Positions 34,848 to 44,537 of a stretch of 64,000 nt of DNA are shown piece by piece; within the stretch, counting starts at the first letter, position 1, and each line of letters starts with the position of its first letter. Both the position numbers and the translations under genes were made by a program. The DNA lies in contig CANITF010000003.1 in assembly GCA_947470515.1 (NCBI GenBank), forward strand, positions 89,962 to 153,961. Direction: 5' to 3'. The notes below the pieces were generated by a model. The model had not been told where the DNA came from and made no database searches. It was given only the letters and a program-made list of their open reading frames with translations. Origin of the DNA: Flavobacteriales bacterium (lineage in GTDB: Bacteria > Bacteroidota > Bacteroidia > Flavobacteriales_D > Crocinitomicaceae).

Positions 34848-35390
34848 ATGCAAAGTTTAACAGATAGAAAAAAAGTTGTTGGTAATAAAGAGATGACCTT
34901 TAAGGAAAAACTCTATTTACCTGCTATTTTCAAAGGAATGGGGATTACATTTAGTCACTTGTTCCGTAAACACAATACCTTGAGATACCCAGAAGTGAAA
35001 CGTGAGTTTGCTCCTGTTTATAGAGGACAACACGTTTTGAAAAGAGACGAACAAGGTCGTGAAAATTGTACTGCTTGTGGATTATGCGCTGTTGCGTGTC
35101 CTGCTGAAGCAATTACAATGGTTGCCGGAGAACGTCAAAAAGGAGAAGAAGGACTTTACAGAGAAGAGAAATACGCTGAAATGTATGAGATCAACATGCT
35201 TCGTTGTATTTTCTGCGGTTTGTGTGAAGAAGCGTGCCCGAAAGAAGCAATTTTCTTGACAGACAGACTTGTACCATCTACGTTTGAGAGAGATGAATTT
35301 ATTTATGGTAAAGAACTTTTGGTAGAAGATGTAAATCTTCGTATTGATATTACGAAAAGACAACTTACTGGTAAAAGAACTGAGAAATGA
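34848..35390 (+). CDS. nuoI: NADH-quinone oxidoreductase subunit I
   Basis: NuoI carries clusters N6a and N6b. Both ferredoxin motifs are complete: C74, C77, C80, C84 (CTACGLCAVAC) and C120, C123, C126, C130 (CIFCGLCEEAC). The length is 180 residues. Its stop overlaps the nuoJ start by four bases (ATGA). Confidence 0.95.
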   Translation: MQSLTDRKKVVGNKEMTFKEKLYLPAIFKGMGITFSHLFRKHNTLRYPEVKREFAPVYRGQHVLKRDEQGRENCTACGLCAVACPAEAITMVAGERQKGEEGLYREEKYAEMYEINMLRCIFCGLCEEACPKEAIFLTDRLVPSTFERDEFIYGKELLVEDVNLRIDITKRQLTGKRTEK

Positions 35391-35899
35391 ATTTAGAAAC
35401 AATCGCAATAATCTTGGGTGGATTAACTATCGGTTCAGCACTGATGGTTATTATCAGTAAACACCCTGTTCGAAGCGTACTATATTTAGTATTGACTTTC
35501 TTCATGATTTCAGCCAATTACATTTTGATGAATGCACAATTTATCGCTATTGTAAACATCATCGTTTATGCCGGTGCAATCATGGTATTATTCCTTTTCG
35601 TACTGATGTTATTGAACTTGAGTCGGGAAAACGAACCCAAAAGCAGTATCATGGTAAAATTAAGTGCTGTCATTGCTGGCGGAACGTTATTCACTGTTTT
35701 TATCGCAGCCTTGAAAGATGGTGTTGCTGTAGCTGCAACAACTGCGACAGATGCTGACAGTATCGGTTTGGTTGAAAATCTTGGACATTTATTGTTTACG
35801 AAATATGTATTACCGTTTGAAGTGTCTTCGGTCTTGTTCATTGCCGCAATGGTAGGAGCTGTGTTATTGGCGAAACGTGAAAAACAAATAATAGAATAA
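35387..35899 (+). CDS. nuoJ: NADH-quinone oxidoreductase subunit J
   Basis: The 170-residue membrane subunit has five hydrophobic helices and the typical third-helix region INIIVYAGAIMVLFLFVLML, with the pi-bulge glycine important for proton transfer in the family. It is coupled to nuoI by an ATGA overlap and followed by nuoK after 2 bases. Confidence 0.94.
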   Translation: MNLETIAIILGGLTIGSALMVIISKHPVRSVLYLVLTFFMISANYILMNAQFIAIVNIIVYAGAIMVLFLFVLMLLNLSRENEPKSSIMVKLSAVIAGGTLFTVFIAALKDGVAVAATTATDADSIGLVENLGHLLFTKYVLPFEVSSVLFIAAMVGAVLLAKREKQIIE

Positions 35900-35901
35900 G
35901 T

Positions 35902-36231
35902 ATGGTTTTAGCAACTATTTTCCAAAGTGGTGTTTCGATAGAATTTTATATCGTTCTGTCCACCATATTATTTGTCATCGGAATGATTGGCGTAATGATT
36001 CGTCGAAATGCAATTATTTTGTTGATGTGCATCGAATTAATGTTGAATGCAGTAAACCTGTTGATGGTTGCGTTCTCAACCTATTTTGGTCAGGCTGATG
36101 GACAAATCTTTGTGTTCTTTATCATGGTTGTCGCAGCGGCAGAAGCTACTGTTGGACTTTCCATCTTGGTAATGGCATATAGAAATCTTCGCACGACAGA
36201 TGTCAGTATTTTTAACAAATTAAAAGGATAA
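35902..36231 (+). CDS. nuoK: NADH-quinone oxidoreductase subunit K
   Basis: The 109-residue subunit has three membrane helices with the conserved membrane glutamates in LMCIELMLNAVNL and AAAEATVGLSILV. It is related to MrpC of antiporters. It lies between nuoJ and nuoL with spacers of 2-3 bases. Confidence 0.95.
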   Translation: MVLATIFQSGVSIEFYIVLSTILFVIGMIGVMIRRNAIILLMCIELMLNAVNLLMVAFSTYFGQADGQIFVFFIMVVAAAEATVGLSILVMAYRNLRTTDVSIFNKLKG

Positions 36232-36234
36232 GCG

Positions 36235-38160
36235 ATGTCAGTAGATCAATTAATATTAATGATTTTGGCGTTACCTCTTTTTGGAGCGCTGATCAATGGT
36301 ACGCTTGGAAAAAACATGTCGAAGCAATTAGTAGGTTCAATCGCTACAGTTGTGATGTTTGTTTCTTTCGCACTTGCTTTAATGGTTTTCAATTCAAACC
36401 ATACTACTCAACTGATTCAGTTATTTGATGTCATCAAATTGGATGATTTTGCATTGCACGCACGTTTACAAGTTGATTCGTTGTCTATCTGGATGACATT
36501 GATTGTAACAGGTGTTGGTTCATTGATTCACTTGTTCTCAATGGGCTACATGAGCCACGATAAAGGATATTACAAGTTTTTTACGTATTTGAACTTGTTC
36601 ATCTTTGCGATGTTGATTCTTGTGCTTGGAAGCAACTACTTCATGTTGTTCTTCGGATGGGAAGGAGTAGGGATTTGTTCTTACTTGTTAATTGGTTTCC
36701 ATTACAGCGACGAACAAAAAGGTATGTTGAACGGTGTTGCAGCGCGCAAGGCGTTCATCATGAACAGAATTGGTGATTTAGGATTACTAATCGGTTTGTT
36801 CTTAATCTTATCGCAGTTCAAAACATTAGAATACACAGAATTAGCAAATAAATTGACAATCGAAAACATTGAACCATCAACGTGGATGATGTTTGGAATC
36901 ACACTTTGTTTATTCATCGGTGCAACCGGTAAAAGTGCGCAAATTCCATTGTTCACGTGGTTACCAGATGCGATGGCGGGACCAACTCCTGTTTCAGCAT
37001 TGATCCACGCAGCAACGATGGTAACAGCAGGTATTTTCTTAGTTGTTCGTTCTAACTTCATGTTCGAAACACCGGGAGCACAAATCACGCAAGACATCAT
37101 GTTGTATGTTGGTTTAGCAACTTCTTTGGTTGCAGCGTTCATTGCAATGCGTCAAAACGACATCAAAAAAGTATTGGCGTATTCAACCGTTTCACAATTG
37201 GGATTGTTGTTTGTTGCATTGGGAATGGGAGCTTATACAGCTGCAATGTTCCACGTTACAACACACGCGTTCTTTAAAGCACTTTTATTCTTAGGATCGG
37301 GTAGTGTGATTCACGCCATGTCTGACGAACAAGATATTCGTAAGATGGGTGGATTGAAAAAATTCATTCCGATTACACATTTAACATTCTTAATTGGAAC
37401 ATTGGCAATTGCTGGTTTCCCATTGTTATCAGGTTTCTATTCGAAAGACGAAATTCTTGCACATGCTGTAATGCACAGTCCAGTGATTTATGCAATCTTG
37501 ATGGTTTCTGTTGCAATGACAGCGATTTACATGTTCAGATTGTATTTCTTGACGTTCCATGGTTCTTTCCGCGGATCAGACGAGGCAAAACACCATTTGC
37601 ATGAAAGTCCAAAAAGCATGACGATTCCATTGTTGGTATTGGCAATTCTTTCTGTATTTGGAGGTTTGTTGAATTTGCCAGGTGTTATCCTTGCAAAAGG
37701 AACACATTGGATGTCACATTACTTAGAGCACAATACACGTGGACTTGAATTGATCAAAACAGAACATTTGACAAACAGCCAAGCGATGCTTTTAATGGGC
37801 GGTGCGGTGTTAATGACACTCATTATTCTATTCGGAACATTTGTCGTGTATGTGAAACGCAATAGCGTTGCTAAATCTGACGAGCAATTGAAAGGATGGG
37901 AATTGGCGTCGAACCAAAAATTGTATTTCGATGAGATTTACAATGCCTTGTTTGTGAAACCAATTGAATGGATTTCAGTGAAATTACACCAGTTTGTGGA
38001 ATTGTTTGTGTTGAATAAATCAATTCTTGGATTTGTTGGATTGATCGATAAATCAGGAAACATTGTTCGCAAATGGCAATCTGGTATTGTAGCGAGCTAT
38101 TTGTTTTGGATGGTTGTTGGAATCGTTGGATTAGTAGTGTATTATCTTGTAAAATTTTAA
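36235..38160 (+). CDS. nuoL: NADH-quinone oxidoreductase subunit L
   Basis: The 641-residue antiporter-like subunit with the long lateral helix. It shows FFGWEGVGICSYLLIGFHY with the conserved Glu, the broken-helix segment LPDAMAGPTPVSALIHAATM, and KVLAYSTVSQLGLLFVALG. The C-terminal amphipathic helix and final membrane anchor (about 560-641) are present. Confidence 0.96.
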   Translation: MSVDQLILMILALPLFGALINGTLGKNMSKQLVGSIATVVMFVSFALALMVFNSNHTTQLIQLFDVIKLDDFALHARLQVDSLSIWMTLIVTGVGSLIHLFSMGYMSHDKGYYKFFTYLNLFIFAMLILVLGSNYFMLFFGWEGVGICSYLLIGFHYSDEQKGMLNGVAARKAFIMNRIGDLGLLIGLFLILSQFKTLEYTELANKLTIENIEPSTWMMFGITLCLFIGATGKSAQIPLFTWLPDAMAGPTPVSALIHAATMVTAGIFLVVRSNFMFETPGAQITQDIMLYVGLATSLVAAFIAMRQNDIKKVLAYSTVSQLGLLFVALGMGAYTAAMFHVTTHAFFKALLFLGSGSVIHAMSDEQDIRKMGGLKKFIPITHLTFLIGTLAIAGFPLLSGFYSKDEILAHAVMHSPVIYAILMVSVAMTAIYMFRLYFLTFHGSFRGSDEAKHHLHESPKSMTIPLLVLAILSVFGGLLNLPGVILAKGTHWMSHYLEHNTRGLELIKTEHLTNSQAMLLMGGAVLMTLIILFGTFVVYVKRNSVAKSDEQLKGWELASNQKLYFDEIYNALFVKPIEWISVKLHQFVELFVLNKSILGFVGLIDKSGNIVRKWQSGIVASYLFWMVVGIVGLVVYYLVKF

Positions 38161-38163
38161 GTT

Positions 38164-39603
38164 TTGGAAATCTATATTATACCCTTATTATTTGCGCTAA
38201 TTGCAGCTATCGCACCTAAGAATTTGGTGAAGCATGTTGGATTAATTGGAGCACTTGCATCCTTGGTTGTTACGCTTACACAAGTTGTTACGTTTTCACC
38301 AGCTGATACAGTGACCTTGTTTGATCCTAATTTCATCACTTCTTTTGGATTGACATTCAAAATGGGCTACGACGGAATGGGCTTGTTCATGGTCTTGTTA
38401 ACGAATGTCATGATTCCAATTATTTTGTTGAGCAACTTGAACCGCAGCATTGCAAATGAGAAATCATTCAATTCAATGGTCATGTTGATGCAATTTGGAT
38501 TGGTTGGTGTGTTCACCGCAATGGACGGAATCATGTTCTATGTATTCTGGGAATTGACATTGATTCCAATTTTCTTAATTGTTTTATGGTACGGAGCACC
38601 TGAACGTAAAAACATCCTGATCAAATTTTTCATCTATACGTTTGTTGGATCATTGGGAATGTTGTTATCGTTGATGGCGTTAGGAACGTATGCAAAAGAT
38701 TTCTCTCACGAAAGTTTAGTAGCAATTCAATTGGTTCCTAAAACGGCCTTTTGGATTATGGGTGGATTCTTTTTAGCATTCGCTATTAAAATCCCATTGT
38801 TCCCATTTCACACGTGGCAGCCGACAACCTATACCGTTGCACCGATGGCTGGAACGATGTTGTTATCTGGTTTGATGTTGAAAATGGCTTTGTTCGGAAT
38901 GATTCGTTGGATGATTCCTTTGGCGCCAGAAGCAATGGCAGATTTTAAATGCATCGTCATCACACTAGGATTAATCGGCATTTTATACGCAGCAATCATT
39001 GCGATTAAACAATCGGATATCAAACGTCTTTTTGCTTTTGCTTCTATCAGTCACGTTGGTTTGATCGCAGCAGGAATCATGTTGTTCGACAAAGAAACAC
39101 TTTCAGCAGTATTCATTCAAATTGCGAATCACAGTTTAGTAGCAGTAGGTTTATTCTTAGCGGCTGGTATTTTAGAAAAACGTCTTGGAACACGCACACT
39201 TTCAGAGATGGGTGGTGTAGCTAAATTGGCTCCTAAGTTCGGATTCTGGTTTGCGGTCATTGCATTTGCATCCGTTTCAGTTCCGTTCACTTCTGGATTC
39301 ATCGGAGAGTTTTTATTGTTGAAAGGCTTATACGGCTATAATTGGATGGTTGGATTAGCAGCTGGAACTACTTTAGTGTTTGGCGCAGTTTATACGCTTA
39401 GAGCTTACCAATTGAGTATGTATGGCGCTCCAAAAATGGAAAGTTTCAAAGATTTAACATGGAACGAGCTTTTAGCGTTCTTCCTGATTACCGTTTTTAT
39501 TCTCATCATCGGGGTGTATCCTCAAGTAGTGATTGATTTTGTTGGACCTAGCTTGGATAAATTATTCCTTTCTATGCAAGCTTCAAATACCTTAATACCA
39601 TAA
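38164..39603 (+). CDS. nuoM: NADH-quinone oxidoreductase subunit M
   Basis: The 479-residue antiporter-like subunit with ELTLIPIFLIVLWYG and FPFHTWQPTTYTVAPMAGTM. The only plausible start is TTG 38164, 4 bases after the nuoL stop: it gives the normal N-terminal helix, and the next in-frame ATG would remove the first helices. A weak start codon inside a tightly coupled operon is tolerable. Confidence 0.94.
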   Translation: MEIYIIPLLFALIAAIAPKNLVKHVGLIGALASLVVTLTQVVTFSPADTVTLFDPNFITSFGLTFKMGYDGMGLFMVLLTNVMIPIILLSNLNRSIANEKSFNSMVMLMQFGLVGVFTAMDGIMFYVFWELTLIPIFLIVLWYGAPERKNILIKFFIYTFVGSLGMLLSLMALGTYAKDFSHESLVAIQLVPKTAFWIMGGFFLAFAIKIPLFPFHTWQPTTYTVAPMAGTMLLSGLMLKMALFGMIRWMIPLAPEAMADFKCIVITLGLIGILYAAIIAIKQSDIKRLFAFASISHVGLIAAGIMLFDKETLSAVFIQIANHSLVAVGLFLAAGILEKRLGTRTLSEMGGVAKLAPKFGFWFAVIAFASVSVPFTSGFIGEFLLLKGLYGYNWMVGLAAGTTLVFGAVYTLRAYQLSMYGAPKMESFKDLTWNELLAFFLITVFILIIGVYPQVVIDFVGPSLDKLFLSMQASNTLIP

Positions 39604-39604
39604 T

Positions 39605-40963
39605 ATGGACGCGTTAATTGTAGTTTTTGTTACAGGATTGATTTCCATGTTTATCGCAATGGCGAATAAGCCTGCGTATGTCTTGATAACCGCAGTTGTT
39701 GGTTTATCCGCAGCACTTGTATTGATGATTAATTCTTGGTTCAATCCAGCTTTCATTCACATCAAATATGATGGATTAGAATTCGATAAAGTGGCCATCC
39801 TTTACAGTGTGTTGGCAATGAGTTTCACCTTGTTGATCATTGTTGGTGGTTATTCGTACTTCAAAAAGGAAGTAGAACACACAGGAGAATACATTTCTTT
39901 GTTGTTGTTCTCTTTGGTCGGAGCACTGTGTATGATTGCTTTTACGGATTTGTTCATGTTCTTCCTAGGATTAGAAATTCTTTCGATTCCAATCTACGTA
40001 TTGGCGGGAAGTAAAAAGAAAAACATTCTTTCTTCTGAAGCGTCGTTGAAGTATTTCTTTACAGGTGCTTTTGCAACCGGTATTTTACTTTTCGGAACGG
40101 CATGGGTGTATGGCGCGACTGGTTCGTTTAAATTGAATGAAATCGCTTTAGCAATAAACGACGGAACGGCTCAAGGGCCACTTTTATCGATTGGTGTGCT
40201 AATGATGATGGCTTCGTTCTTGTTCAAAGTAGGAGCAGCGCCTTTCCATTTTTGGAGTCCAGATGTATATGGCGGAAGTCCAAACATCGTGACAGGTTAC
40301 ATGGCAGCTGTTGTGAAATTAGCTGGTTTGTTTGCCTTCATGAAATTGTTCACGTTTGTATTCGGTGACTTACACAGCTTGTGGTCTGGCGCCTTGTTTG
40401 GTTTAATCATCTTAACGATGTTTGTAGGAAACCTTTCTGCCTTAGGACAAACAAAGTTCAAGCGTTTATTAGCGTATTCAAGTATTGCGAACGCAGGATA
40501 TGCGCTTTTAGCAATCATCGTTCAAGATTTCGAAAGCGTTTGGAACTTGTGGATTTACCTATTAGGATACGGTTTCGCAGTGATTGCGTTGATCATCATT
40601 TCATTGATCGTAAACAATGAAGAAGACGATATCTCCGCTTACAAAGGCATTGGACGTAAAAACCCGTTAATTGGTATTGTAATGATTTTGGCGCTTTTAT
40701 CAATGGCAGGTGTTCCACCTTTAGCTGGTTTCTTTGGTAAGTTCATGGTGTTCTCCAGTGCATTCAACGAATACCCAGTGTTGGTGATTCTAGCAGTTGT
40801 CAACTCAGGAATCGGAATGTTCTACTACTTACGTCTATTAATGACCGCAATGTCTAAAGAAGACAACGAAGTAGTGGCAACCTTGAAACCAACGATCATG
40901 CAATACATCGTTTTGGCTGTTTGTTCAGTGGCGCTGATAGTGGGTGGTTTGATTACGATATAA
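39605..40963 (+). CDS. nuoN: NADH-quinone oxidoreductase subunit N
   Basis: The 452-residue third antiporter-like subunit, with FFLGLEILSIPIYVLAG, PFHFWSPDVYGGSPNIVTGY and RLLAYSSIANAGYALLA. It ends the nuo operon one base after nuoM. All 14 subunits A-N are present in canonical order with no inserted genes. Confidence 0.95.
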   Translation: MDALIVVFVTGLISMFIAMANKPAYVLITAVVGLSAALVLMINSWFNPAFIHIKYDGLEFDKVAILYSVLAMSFTLLIIVGGYSYFKKEVEHTGEYISLLLFSLVGALCMIAFTDLFMFFLGLEILSIPIYVLAGSKKKNILSSEASLKYFFTGAFATGILLFGTAWVYGATGSFKLNEIALAINDGTAQGPLLSIGVLMMMASFLFKVGAAPFHFWSPDVYGGSPNIVTGYMAAVVKLAGLFAFMKLFTFVFGDLHSLWSGALFGLIILTMFVGNLSALGQTKFKRLLAYSSIANAGYALLAIIVQDFESVWNLWIYLLGYGFAVIALIIISLIVNNEEDDISAYKGIGRKNPLIGIVMILALLSMAGVPPLAGFFGKFMVFSSAFNEYPVLVILAVVNSGIGMFYYLRLLMTAMSKEDNEVVATLKPTIMQYIVLAVCSVALIVGGLITI

Positions 40964-40985
40964 AAAAGGATTTATAGATATTGAA

Positions 40986-41014
40986 AAGGGTTGACCAGGG
41001 TTGACCCTTGTTTT
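40986..41014 (+). terminator. Weak possible terminator after nuoN
   Basis: AAGGGT (40986-40991) can pair with ACCCTT (41004-41009) around a 12-base loop, followed by G and TTTT. The loop holds half of a direct repeat GGGTTGACC. The stem is short, so this is tentative. Nothing else was seen in the 181 bp between nuoN and the next gene. Confidence 0.35.
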
Positions 41015-41144
41015 GTGGGGGGATTTTTGTTCATAAAACGGGTTTAAACACCTTGTAAATCCTCAGCATAAAGTGGACCGATCATAAGTTTAAACTTAGA
41101 GAGTGTTTCTAATAATAAATATTTTCAAGAACTACTGAAGACTA

Positions 41145-41594
41145 TTAATGAAATAATCTAATACTCAGAACTCGAGCTTTTACCAAACTGAATTTGGTTT
41201 CCTGGAAAGAAGGGGCAGATAGAAATGGTTTGATATTGTTCGAAAAACCATACGATTCCGTAGGTACCCCAAAGAAATTCGAATTGCAAACACCATCAGA
41301 ATTCTCATCGTGATATAATGCAATTGCATATTCTCCTGGAGGTAAATTCTTGATGGTATACTTAAATGTTTCGTCTTCAACTTTGACGCGAAATGTTTTG
41401 TATTCTTTGCCAATTTTCGGAAAGCTTTCCTTAGTATTGTACAATCCAATTTGTATTTTTCCCTTCATCACTTTGAGATTTGGGATGACAATATTTATCT
41501 CCCCAATTTTGGTTTCATTAAAACTAGTGAAAAGTATAAATGGACCACAAAAAACGAATGGTAACCAAAGTATTCTGAACAAAGAAGAGAGCAT
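41145..41594 (-). CDS. DUF2141 domain-containing exported protein
   Basis: Start ATG 41594 gives 149 residues with a hydrophobic signal (MLSSLFRILWLPFVFCGPFILF). An upstream GTG at 41639 would add 15 residues before it and is less likely. The body matches DUF2141: GKIQIGLYNTKESFP, LPPGEYAIALYHDENSDG, NFFGVPTESYGFSNN, F-x-x-A-F-like end. Members are small secreted or periplasmic beta proteins of unknown role. The sequence 41595-41901 (307 bp) to the divergent oxidase gene is AT-rich and shows no gene, repeat or clear promoter box. Confidence 0.8.
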   Translation of the reverse strand: MLSSLFRILWLPFVFCGPFILFTSFNETKIGEINIVIPNLKVMKGKIQIGLYNTKESFPKIGKEYKTFRVKVEDETFKYTIKNLPPGEYAIALYHDENSDGVCNSNFFGVPTESYGFSNNIKPFLSAPSFQETKFSLVKARVLSIRLFH

Positions 41595-41901
41595 AGTCAG
41601 ATTTTGAATCGGGTTATATAAACTACTTTTGAAAAACACAAACCGAATTTAGATTATTTTTTTAGAAAAACCAAATTTTAAGCGACTAATAACGAACGGT
41701 AGATTCAACAACTAAATGCAAGTTTATTGTCTTGAATACATTTAGAAAAAAGATAATTAGGTGTTTTAAAAACATAAAATACTTTCTCACCCCAATCCAT
41801 TGCATACTTTAAAGATTATTCCTAGATTCAACTCGTTTTTAGAGATAGCCACTTTAAAACGATAGTGAAAAGATATTAGTTATAGCTTTTTTTAAAGTAA
41901 A

Positions 41902-43248
41902 ATGGATAGAAGACGATTTTTAAAGCAATCAAGCTTACTTTCACTTGGAGGGTTATTAATTCCTTCCACTTTTTTCTCTTCTTGTAGAAAAGAAACCTTG
42001 TTTGAAGACATTAACTATGATGGCAAGGTACTCATTATTGGAGCTGGAGCAGCAGGATTGTATGCAGCTTATATCTTAAAATCCAGGGGAATTGATTTTC
42101 AAATCTTAGAAGCGAATACCAATTACGGCGGACGATTAGGTCGTTTAGATGGTTTTGCATCGTTCCCGATTGATCTCGGAGCTCAATGGCTGCATGGCCA
42201 AAACAACATCTTGGGTGATTTGATAAACAAGTCTGGGACAAAAATTACGATAGACGACAGTGAAGAGAAATATTGGTTCAACAATCAACTTATTTCAACG
42301 TTACCAAAAGATCTCAACGCCTTATTTACAAATGAAGAAAACGTTCCAGATGTATCTTTCAAAGATTATGCAATCGCGGAAGGTTTTGGGGACGAATACA
42401 AAAACATCGTAGAAAATATTGCAGGTGATTCGGGAGCAGCAGCGTCGCTTATCTCTGCCTATTGGAAAGTTCAAGAAGAAGAAAATTGGGTTTCTGGAGA
42501 TGAAGATTTCAAATTTGAAGAAACCTATTTCGATTTCATTGACAAGCAAATCGCAACACATGTAAAAGACAAAATTTCTTTGAATACGATTGTTAGTAAA
42601 ATTGACTATTCTCAAGATGACATTGTGATCACAGACAGTAATAACAATACGTATGCTGCAAATAAAGTAATCATTACGGTTCCAATATCCATCTTGAAAT
42701 CAACTGATATTCAATTTGTACCCGCTTTGCCGGAAGAAAAAACAACAGCATTTTCGAAAATTGGAATGGGAGCTGGTATGAAAGTATTTTTGAAATTCAC
42801 CACGAAATTCTTTAACCAAAACATCATAGGTGGTGCAATTTGCGCGGCCTATGCAGATGATAGTATTGGGAAAATTCAGTCCGATATTATTTTATTGGCC
42901 TTTATAATGGGCGATCAAGCTGCTTATTTGACAGCCTTAGGAAGTGATGTTGCGATCACAAATGCCTTGCTTCAAGAATTAGATGGCATGTACAATGGAC
43001 AAGCCTCCGCATCATTTGTATCTTCTCATGTTGAGAATTGGACAACCAAACCGTTTATTAAAGGAGCCTATTCGTACAGCACTATCGGAATGGGTTATGC
43101 TCGGCAAATAGCGGCTAAGCCCGTTGATAAAAAACTTTATTTCGCTGGAGAAGCAATGAATGTGAACGGACACCATCAAACTGTTTTTGGAGCTGTGGAA
43201 TCAGGATATAATGAAGTTGGGAATCTTTTAAAAGACGTTAAAGGATGA
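41902..43248 (+). CDS. FAD-dependent amine oxidase-like protein with twin-arginine leader
   Basis: The 448-residue flavoprotein begins MDRRRFLKQS with a hydrophobic stretch to C28, which fits a Tat signal and a possible but weak lipobox (FFSSC). The FAD-binding fold starts at VLIIGAGAAGLYAAYIL (43-59), followed by the second region NYGGRLGRL and DLGAQWLHG, and ends with KKLYFAGEAMN and GAVESGY, all typical of flavin monoamine oxidases. It probably folds with FAD in the cytoplasm and is exported. The amine substrate is unknown. Its stop overlaps the next gene by ATGA. Confidence 0.85.
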   Translation: MDRRRFLKQSSLLSLGGLLIPSTFFSSCRKETLFEDINYDGKVLIIGAGAAGLYAAYILKSRGIDFQILEANTNYGGRLGRLDGFASFPIDLGAQWLHGQNNILGDLINKSGTKITIDDSEEKYWFNNQLISTLPKDLNALFTNEENVPDVSFKDYAIAEGFGDEYKNIVENIAGDSGAAASLISAYWKVQEEENWVSGDEDFKFEETYFDFIDKQIATHVKDKISLNTIVSKIDYSQDDIVITDSNNNTYAANKVIITVPISILKSTDIQFVPALPEEKTTAFSKIGMGAGMKVFLKFTTKFFNQNIIGGAICAAYADDSIGKIQSDIILLAFIMGDQAAYLTALGSDVAITNALLQELDGMYNGQASASFVSSHVENWTTKPFIKGAYSYSTIGMGYARQIAAKPVDKKLYFAGEAMNVNGHHQTVFGAVESGYNEVGNLLKDVKG

Positions 43249-43913
43249 AAAATATAACCGTAATCGTTGTTTTTATGTTGGTGTTCTTCCGCTCAAATGG
43301 GCAAGAAGTTAAAGTTGATGTAGGCTATAAATACCTCTATTCCAATCAATGGGATAAAGCCATTCAAATGTACAATTTTAGTCGGCCAAATTTGATTGAA
43401 AAGCAACCACTTTTGATGCATGGGTTGAATACGTCAATTTCGTCCATTTTTAAATCTACAAAAAACGTAAAACAGGGTTTGAATGTATCGTATTCTTATT
43501 TCAGAAGTTTGGCAGAAAATGAAAATTCAATCAATCTCATCAACCTTCATTTCCTAAACATGGGTTATATGCTCCATTATGAAAACAGTGAAAAACTAAA
43601 AGGACTCTATACCGATTTTATGCTTTCCGTTACAAGTTCTGGGGTTTTTAGAAGATTAAACGAAGCTCCTTTTATATATGATGAAACGCAATCCAAAGCT
43701 TTTGGAATTGGAGGGGAAATTAATGTGAAATGCGGGTACTATTTTAAATTAAAAAACAAGGCCTATTTTTCGCCGTATGTTATGTGTGGATACACCCCCT
43801 ATTTGTTCTCTCCGAATACAGAAGTAGTTATAAACCAAACAAAAGGACTTGCAAGTAAGAACTGGACAAGTATCCTAACGGGACAAGTTGGATTGGCATT
43901 TCATTTAAAGTGA
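43245..43913 (+). CDS. Exported protein, probably outer-membrane beta-barrel
   Basis: The 222-residue protein has a signal peptide (about 1-19, ending SNGQ) and alternating strands typical of small outer-membrane barrels (VDVGYKYLYSNQWDKAI, LNVSYSYFRSLA, INVKCGYYFKLKN), ending with GQVGLAFHLK, where an aromatic lies near the C-terminus. No known family was recognised. It is translationally coupled to the amine oxidase by an ATGA overlap, so the two may act on the same compound. Confidence 0.6.
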   Translation: MKNITVIVVFMLVFFRSNGQEVKVDVGYKYLYSNQWDKAIQMYNFSRPNLIEKQPLLMHGLNTSISSIFKSTKNVKQGLNVSYSYFRSLAENENSINLINLHFLNMGYMLHYENSEKLKGLYTDFMLSVTSSGVFRRLNEAPFIYDETQSKAFGIGGEINVKCGYYFKLKNKAYFSPYVMCGYTPYLFSPNTEVVINQTKGLASKNWTSILTGQVGLAFHLK

Positions 43914-43967
43914 GAAGCATTGGTCTAAAAAGTGAAAAAGTATGATTAATAAATTTTCCTTTCCTGA

Positions 43968-44417
43968 ATGAATAATTTATCCTTTATATCCAAGTCTAAG
44001 TGGCTTATAATTTTATCTGCGCTATTTATTGGAATTGTATCTTGCAAGTCGACAAAATTAAGTCCAACGCCTTTGATTGGCAAGGAAATGACTGTAAAGC
44101 TAACGGTCATACAAAATCAAATGCCAATGTCGTCAAAAAGTTCGTACGTTATTATTGACATTCAACCAGAAGATAGTACTTTCAATGAAAATATTCGATT
44201 GATAGAAATAAGTGCCACAAGTGCTAATGGGACATGGAGTTCAAAAGATTTTGATCACAAAGACTTTTATGGAAAAGGGTTTAAAGGGTATCAAAATTGT
44301 TCCAGAGATTTCAATCCCAGTATTGGAAGGAGTGATTTCAAACTTAAAATTGAATCTGAATCAGGACAGATAAAATTGTTTGAAATTGAAAACGTTCAAG
44401 TAATGACAGTTCAATAA
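43968..44417 (+). CDS. Hypothetical lipoprotein (149 aa)
   Basis: A hydrophobic leader ends in the lipobox IVSC (C26), so this is probably a lipoprotein. The rest is beta-rich (MTVKLTVIQNQMPMSSKS, SYVIIDIQPED, FKLKIESESGQIKLFEIENV) with an acidic and aromatic middle (DFDHKDFYGKGFKGYQNC). No family was recognised. It lies 54 bp after the outer-membrane-like gene and probably belongs to the same three-gene unit. Confidence 0.6.
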   Translation: MNNLSFISKSKWLIILSALFIGIVSCKSTKLSPTPLIGKEMTVKLTVIQNQMPMSSKSSYVIIDIQPEDSTFNENIRLIEISATSANGTWSSKDFDHKDFYGKGFKGYQNCSRDFNPSIGRSDFKLKIESESGQIKLFEIENVQVMTVQ

Positions 44418-44493
44418 AGGCCGTTTTGGAATAATAATAGCCAATTTAAACGCCTCGGAGTTAGCTCATCTCTTTTAATGAATTTCGAAAAAC

Positions 44494-44537
44494 AATTTGT
44501 TAAACATCTGTCCCGTAGGGTTTATACTTAACAAATT
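44494..44537. terminator. Inverted repeat between convergent genes
   Basis: AATTTGTTAA (44494-44503) and TTAACAAATT (44528-44537) are perfect inverse complements with a 24-base spacer holding CCCGTAGGG. The right arm covers the stop codon of the minus-strand gene. An A/T-only stem is weak as a terminator; it may be a small palindromic repeat. Confidence 0.35.

Noticed and set aside
36702..37142. A 146-codon minus-strand open frame inside nuoL
   Set aside because: It lies wholly within a confident complex I gene, has no family motif and reflects codon bias of the sense gene.
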